NCBI GenBank assembly: GCA_029880625.1
Contig: JAOUOA010000099.1
Coordinates: 1 to 8,181 of the forward strand
Origin: Spirochaetia bacterium
GTDB lineage: Bacteria; Spirochaetota; Leptospiria; Leptospirales; Leptonemataceae
Length of the DNA stretch: 8,181 bases
Reading direction: 5' to 3'
Shown: in pieces, positions 5,683 to 8,181 of the stretch
How positions within the stretch are numbered: position 1 is the stretch's first letter
Layout: every line of letters begins with the position of its first letter
Notes under the pieces: model-generated
What the model was told of the DNA's origin: nothing
The model's input: the letters and a program-made list of their open reading frames with translations, nothing else
Databases searched by the model: none
Program-made: the position numbers and the translations under genes

Positions 5683-6951
5683 TTAGAGACATCCTGCAGG
5701 ATTGTTTACAGGAATATTGAATTTTCTTCCAAGAAAGCAGACCACGGATTCGCGTTCTTCTTTTGAAAGGCGTCTGTTGTAAATGATTACGTCAGAAATG
5801 CTTCCGTCAAAATTATCGCTTCGCCACCAGTTTGTAGACTGACCAATTAAAAAATTTCTGGCAGGAGTATTGCTGCAGGTTGTTCCTCCTGTCGTATCCC
5901 ATGCAGGAGCAGATTTTTCTGAAAAGCTGAAGCTGCTTCCGTCTTCAAGAAAGATGCCTGTTTCATTGAGTTCATAATCTGTATAGGCAGCCGCTATATT
6001 GTAATTGTTTGTTTTTAATGTTCCTGTTGAAACAACATCAAGCGGATCGGAATCAGCTTTAATGGATTTCAGCTGAAGCGATCCAAAATCATTCGTAATG
6101 CGAAATCGTGGCCTGAAAACTCCGTTAATCACAATATCAAGAATGGTTTGATCGCGGCTTACATCATCAGCCTTAAAAACAATGAATACTGTATAACCGG
6201 AAGACCCAGAAAGTGGCGGAACAAAATTGGGATTGAAAGTATTAAAACGGTCTCTATTGGAGGCATTAAATCGGACAGCGCTTCTTCCGTTTGTAAAATC
6301 TTTTAAGTATTCAGGAATTTTCCATGAAGCCACATCGGTATTGTTGTTTGCACTTTTTGAATTTTTCCAGAAAGTTACATCGTCACCATTTGCAAGTCCT
6401 TTATAAAGATCCTGATTTGTTTTATACCAGGTGACAAGGTCATTGAGAACAGGGAGATCTTCTGTTGAAAACGGCTTTTTATAATCTGCAGTGAGAGTCA
6501 CGCCGTTTGTAGAAGAGTCAGTCCTTGCATCTGTTGAAACCCGTAAAAAATACGAGCTTTCTTCCTCAAGACTGATAAATGGAGTAAAGGTCCAGTTTTT
6601 TCCGCTTCCTGAAAGAGTTCCAGAAATACAGTTTGTAAATGTATCATCTGTCGAAAACTGAATAGAGCCGGTACAGACACCGTCAGCAGACTGGACATTC
6701 ATAGTGGATGCATCCATATCCATGTTAAATTCTAAATTTACACTGGATATAAGCGACATTGTATCAAGATTATTTGATGATTGCGCTGTAACAGTAAGAA
6801 GAACAAGAGATGTATTGAGAAAAAGAATTGAATCAGGATTCAGAAAAAAAGGATCTTCCGACATCTTTTTTGAACATCCTGAAGACATAGCTGATAGAAA
6901 CACCAGCAGCAGAGCAGGGACGAAAGATTTTATTTTTTCTGCAGAAATCAT
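5683..6951 (-). CDS. Exported lipoprotein with SwmB-type Ig-like and LamG-like domains
   Basis: The protein has 422 residues. It has a lipoprotein signal: charged start (K6, K8), hydrophobic core about 10-22, and lipobox SSGC with Cys26 as the lipidated residue. The relaxed lipobox suits spirochaetes. A linker precedes an Ig-like domain (about 50-163) with the SwmB-type motif LEFNMDMDASTMN (73-85), the paired cysteines 93 and 108, and the final strand SYFLRVSTDARTDSSTNGV (133-151). A LamG/concanavalin A-like sandwich (about 168-415) follows: LVTWYKT (172-178), RSAVRFNAS (223-231), YTVFIVFKADD (253-263) and the family's usual ending GSISDVIIYNRRLSKEERESV (383-403). It probably sits in the outer membrane and binds a carbohydrate or protein ligand; the ligand is not deducible. 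Transcription continues into the channel gene 22 bp downstream. The ATG at 6949-6951 has only a weak GAG-like ribosome site. Confidence 0.85.
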   Translation of the reverse strand: MISAEKIKSFVPALLLVFLSAMSSGCSKKMSEDPFFLNPDSILFLNTSLVLLTVTAQSSNNLDTMSLISSVNLEFNMDMDASTMNVQSADGVCTGSIQFSTDDTFTNCISGTLSGSGKNWTFTPFISLEEESSYFLRVSTDARTDSSTNGVTLTADYKKPFSTEDLPVLNDLVTWYKTNQDLYKGLANGDDVTFWKNSKSANNNTDVASWKIPEYLKDFTNGRSAVRFNASNRDRFNTFNPNFVPPLSGSSGYTVFIVFKADDVSRDQTILDIVINGVFRPRFRITNDFGSLQLKSIKADSDPLDVVSTGTLKTNNYNIAAAYTDYELNETGIFLEDGSSFSFSEKSAPAWDTTGGTTCSNTPARNFLIGQSTNWWRSDNFDGSISDVIIYNRRLSKEERESVVCFLGRKFNIPVNNPAGCL

Positions 6952-7336
6952 GTCAGTTCTCTATTCTAAAAATCGGTATATTCTTTATATGAATTGATAT
7001 TCATTTAAGAAATATCTTAAATACTTAGTATTAATGCAATTGTATTATGCATAAATTGATATTTCAATCAAAAAAATCATAAAAAAAGGAATAATGATCA
7101 TTTTTTCACACTGCCTGTAGTCCTTTGATACTAAAAAAATCAGAGATTTTCTATCGAGATCAGGAAAATATAACTTAGTATAAATATTTAAAAAATATGC
7201 AAAGACTCGTATCATTGGAGGAATTGAATTTGCAACAGGCTCAGTTAAATCAGAAGTCATTTTGTAATGAGTAAGGAAAATATTTGGTTTTCTGGCAATC
7301 TGTAATTGATCGGGATTTTCTGTTCAGCTCCCCAGA
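6952..7336. other. 385-bp AT-rich intergenic region with clustered inverted repeats
   Basis: No gene in this stretch is convincing. The part next to the lipoprotein gene (6989-7052) carries a chain of small inverted repeats, listed separately, and probably contains the lipoprotein promoter; TAGAAT on - (complement of 6963-6968) is a -10-like hexamer but has no matching -35. A 71-codon frame on - (7045-7260) ends in a hydrophobic segment (MIIIPFFMIFLIEISIYA). It has no ribosome site, no family resemblance and an unusual composition, so it is more likely chance. The remaining bases up to the trmL stop show no strong terminator. Confidence 0.5.
6989..7052. repeat. Chain of four short inverted repeats upstream of the lipoprotein gene
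   Basis: Three perfect inverted repeats follow one another with 2-3 bp overlaps: ATGAAT-TGAT-ATTCAT (6989-7004), ATTTAAGA-AATA-TCTTAAAT (7003-7022) and AATACT-T-AGTATT (7020-7032). A looser fourth, ATGCA...TGCAT (7034-7038 with 7048-7052), lies just beyond. They sit about 38 to 100 bp upstream of the lipoprotein start, where operators would be expected. AT-rich DNA makes short palindromes common, but an end-to-end series of this kind is less expected. The function is not known. Confidence 0.4.
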
Positions 7337-7825
7337 TTATGAATACGATTGTTTCAGACCGGTAAACTGATTCTGCCTTAAAGCTTCAAAAAGTACAATG
7401 CCAACTGCATTCCCCAGATTCAGTGATCTGCAGTCTTCCACAACAGGAATTCGAAGTATGTTTTCAGGACAGCAGGTTTGGATTTCATTTACGATTTCAT
7501 CCGGCAGTCCTGAGGTTTCCTGCCCAAAAACAACGCAGTCATCCATTCTGTAGTTGAAATCGGCATAAGAATGTTTTGCAAATTTAGTAATAAGCAAAAT
7601 CCGGCTCTCAGAATTGCTGAAATGCTCTCTGAAGGCTTTCCATTCCGAATGGAGGGTAAGATCCAGTCTGGGCCAGTAATCCAGCCCTGCACGCTTTACA
7701 GCTGATTCTGACAGTGAAAAAGACGGTTCTCCGATAATATGGAGCCTGCTTCCCGTACAGACCGAAAGGCGACCAATATTTCCTGTATTCTGAGGAATTT
7801 CCGGTTTATAAAGACAGATATTCAT
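7337..7825 (-). CDS. trmL: tRNA (cytidine(34)-2'-O)-methyltransferase TrmL (SPOUT family)
   Basis: The protein has 162 residues, the usual size for TrmL. It methylates the 2'-OH of the wobble nucleotide 34 (Cm/cmnm5Um) in tRNA-Leu isoacceptors using S-adenosylmethionine, in the cytosol as a dimer. The sequence shows the family landmarks in order: YKPEIPQNTGNIGRL (6-20), AGLDYWPRLDL (46-56), the SAM-knot loop FGQETSGLP (100-108), the strand LRIPVVEDCRSLNLGNAVGIVLFEAL with the RSLNL knot element (133-137), and a final Arg150-Gln151. In E. coli the corresponding loop reads FGPETRGLP, so Q and S here are mild variants. The protein is a minimal SPOUT domain without an RNA-binding extension. The ATG at 7823-7825 has no clear Shine-Dalgarno. 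The gene is separated by 385 bp from the lipoprotein gene and is divergent from the aminotransferase. Confidence 0.93.
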   Translation of the reverse strand: MNICLYKPEIPQNTGNIGRLSVCTGSRLHIIGEPSFSLSESAVKRAGLDYWPRLDLTLHSEWKAFREHFSNSESRILLITKFAKHSYADFNYRMDDCVVFGQETSGLPDEIVNEIQTCCPENILRIPVVEDCRSLNLGNAVGIVLFEALRQNQFTGLKQSYS

Positions 7826-8015
7826 TTATATGGCAAAGAATGGTGTTTTTCCTGACCGAATGAAGGCAAGCATTTCTGCAGTCCTGTTATGAAAATGTTG
7901 GTCCGGAGCTTTAGAATTTTGCCCCCCGGAGAATAAAATGCATTAAAAATATTTCCCTCCCCCATACCATTAAAAAATATGACCAAATTGAATTCTGGAA
8001 CAGATGAGGACGGGT
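7826..8015. other. 190-bp intergenic region between divergent trmL and the aminotransferase gene
   Basis: This gap must hold the promoters of both genes. TAAAAT (7934-7939) and the A/T-rich run at 7971-7980 are -10-like for the + strand, but no consensus -35 lies at the right distance. GC-rich islets (CCCCCCGG at 7922-7929, CCTCCCCC at 7957-7964) break the AT background. I see no hairpin or small gene here. Confidence 0.4.
8006..8010 (+). promoter_or_regulatory. Ribosome binding site of the aminotransferase gene
   Basis: GAGGA lies five bases before the ATG at 8016-8018. It is the strongest Shine-Dalgarno in the window and fixes the start of the aminotransferase. Confidence 0.65.
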
Positions 8016-8181
8016 ATGAAATTTATCGCTGACCGACTGGAAGTTATTGAACCATCGCCTACACTGGCGATTACAGCAAGAGCAAAAGAGTTACGAGCTA
8101 CAGGAAGAGATATTATCGGTTTTGGCGCCGGGGAACCGGATTTTGACACGCCCGATCACATCAAAGATGCGGCAAAACGGG
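8016..8181 (+). CDS. aspC: Class I aminotransferase, aspartate aminotransferase-like (N-terminal part)
   Basis: Fifty-five codons are visible before the window ends. The sequence starts MKFIADRLEVIEPSPTLAIT and continues with ARAKELRATGRDIIGFGAGEPDFDTP and DHIKDAAKR. The block PSPTLAITARAKEL together with GFGAGEPDFDTP is characteristic of the PLP-dependent fold-type I aspartate aminotransferases of the bacterial (Ib) subgroup; the GAGEPDFDTP turn contributes to substrate and cofactor binding. The enzyme would interconvert aspartate and 2-oxoglutarate with oxaloacetate and glutamate. The catalytic lysine and the residues that separate aspartate from prephenate or other specificities lie beyond the edge, so the exact substrate and symbol are provisional. 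The start is well supported by GAGGA at 8006-8010. Confidence 0.85.
   Translation, partial: MKFIADRLEVIEPSPTLAITARAKELRATGRDIIGFGAGEPDFDTPDHIKDAAKR

Noticed and set aside
7045..7260. 71-codon open frame on - with a hydrophobic C-terminus
   Set aside because: It has no ribosome site and no recognisable family, overlaps the inverted-repeat chain at its end, and lies in low-complexity AT-rich DNA. It is probably chance, though a small membrane peptide cannot be excluded.

Overview
The window is 8.2 kb of AT-rich bacterial DNA with nine protein genes: seven complete and one cut off at each edge. Nothing in it looks mobile, and there are no RNA genes, CRISPR arrays or prophage genes. The gene style suggests a spirochaete, most likely Leptospirales-like. 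The reasons are a long lipoprotein with an SSGC lipobox followed by a SwmB-type Ig-like fold and a LamG-like fold, a membrane histidine kinase standing alone, and a preference for AAA, GAA and TTT codons. This is inference from style, held at low to moderate confidence; a distantly related Gram-negative lineage would also fit.

Left part (1-2121). The tail of an unidentified gene ends at 72 and is followed by a clear rho-independent terminator (178-207). Next comes a membrane-anchored alpha/beta hydrolase on + (304-1119). A SUKH/SMI1-KNR4 protein on - (1137-1607) converges on it with a 17-bp gap. The SUKH gene diverges from yjbQ (+, 1684-2121) across a 76-bp intergenic region that carries a perfect 14-bp palindrome.

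Middle part (2220-6951, all on -). Reading in the direction of transcription, a LamG/SwmB lipoprotein gene (5683-6951) comes first. Only 22 bp after its stop, at a TTG codon, starts a CASTOR/POLLUX-type ion channel with two RCK-like repeats (3705-5660). A terminator-like hairpin and a striking 18-bp perfect inverted repeat made only of A and T follow. Then comes a histidine kinase with about six membrane helices (2220-3536). The lipoprotein and channel look like one transcription unit. The kinase probably has its own promoter, near the AT inverted repeat.

Right part (6952-8181). A 385-bp AT-rich region without a convincing gene lies upstream of the lipoprotein gene and holds a chain of small perfect inverted repeats. 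Beyond it lie trmL (-, 7337-7825), a wobble-position tRNA 2'-O-methyltransferase, and the start of a class I aminotransferase resembling aspartate aminotransferase (+, 8016 to the edge). These two are divergently arranged.

The most interesting item is the lipoprotein-channel pair: a bacterial relative of the plant nuclear CASTOR/POLLUX channels, with a TDPGNM pore filter, co-transcribed with an exported lectin-fold lipoprotein. No complete new defence or secretion system is visible. The other genes are housekeeping or isolated accessory genes.
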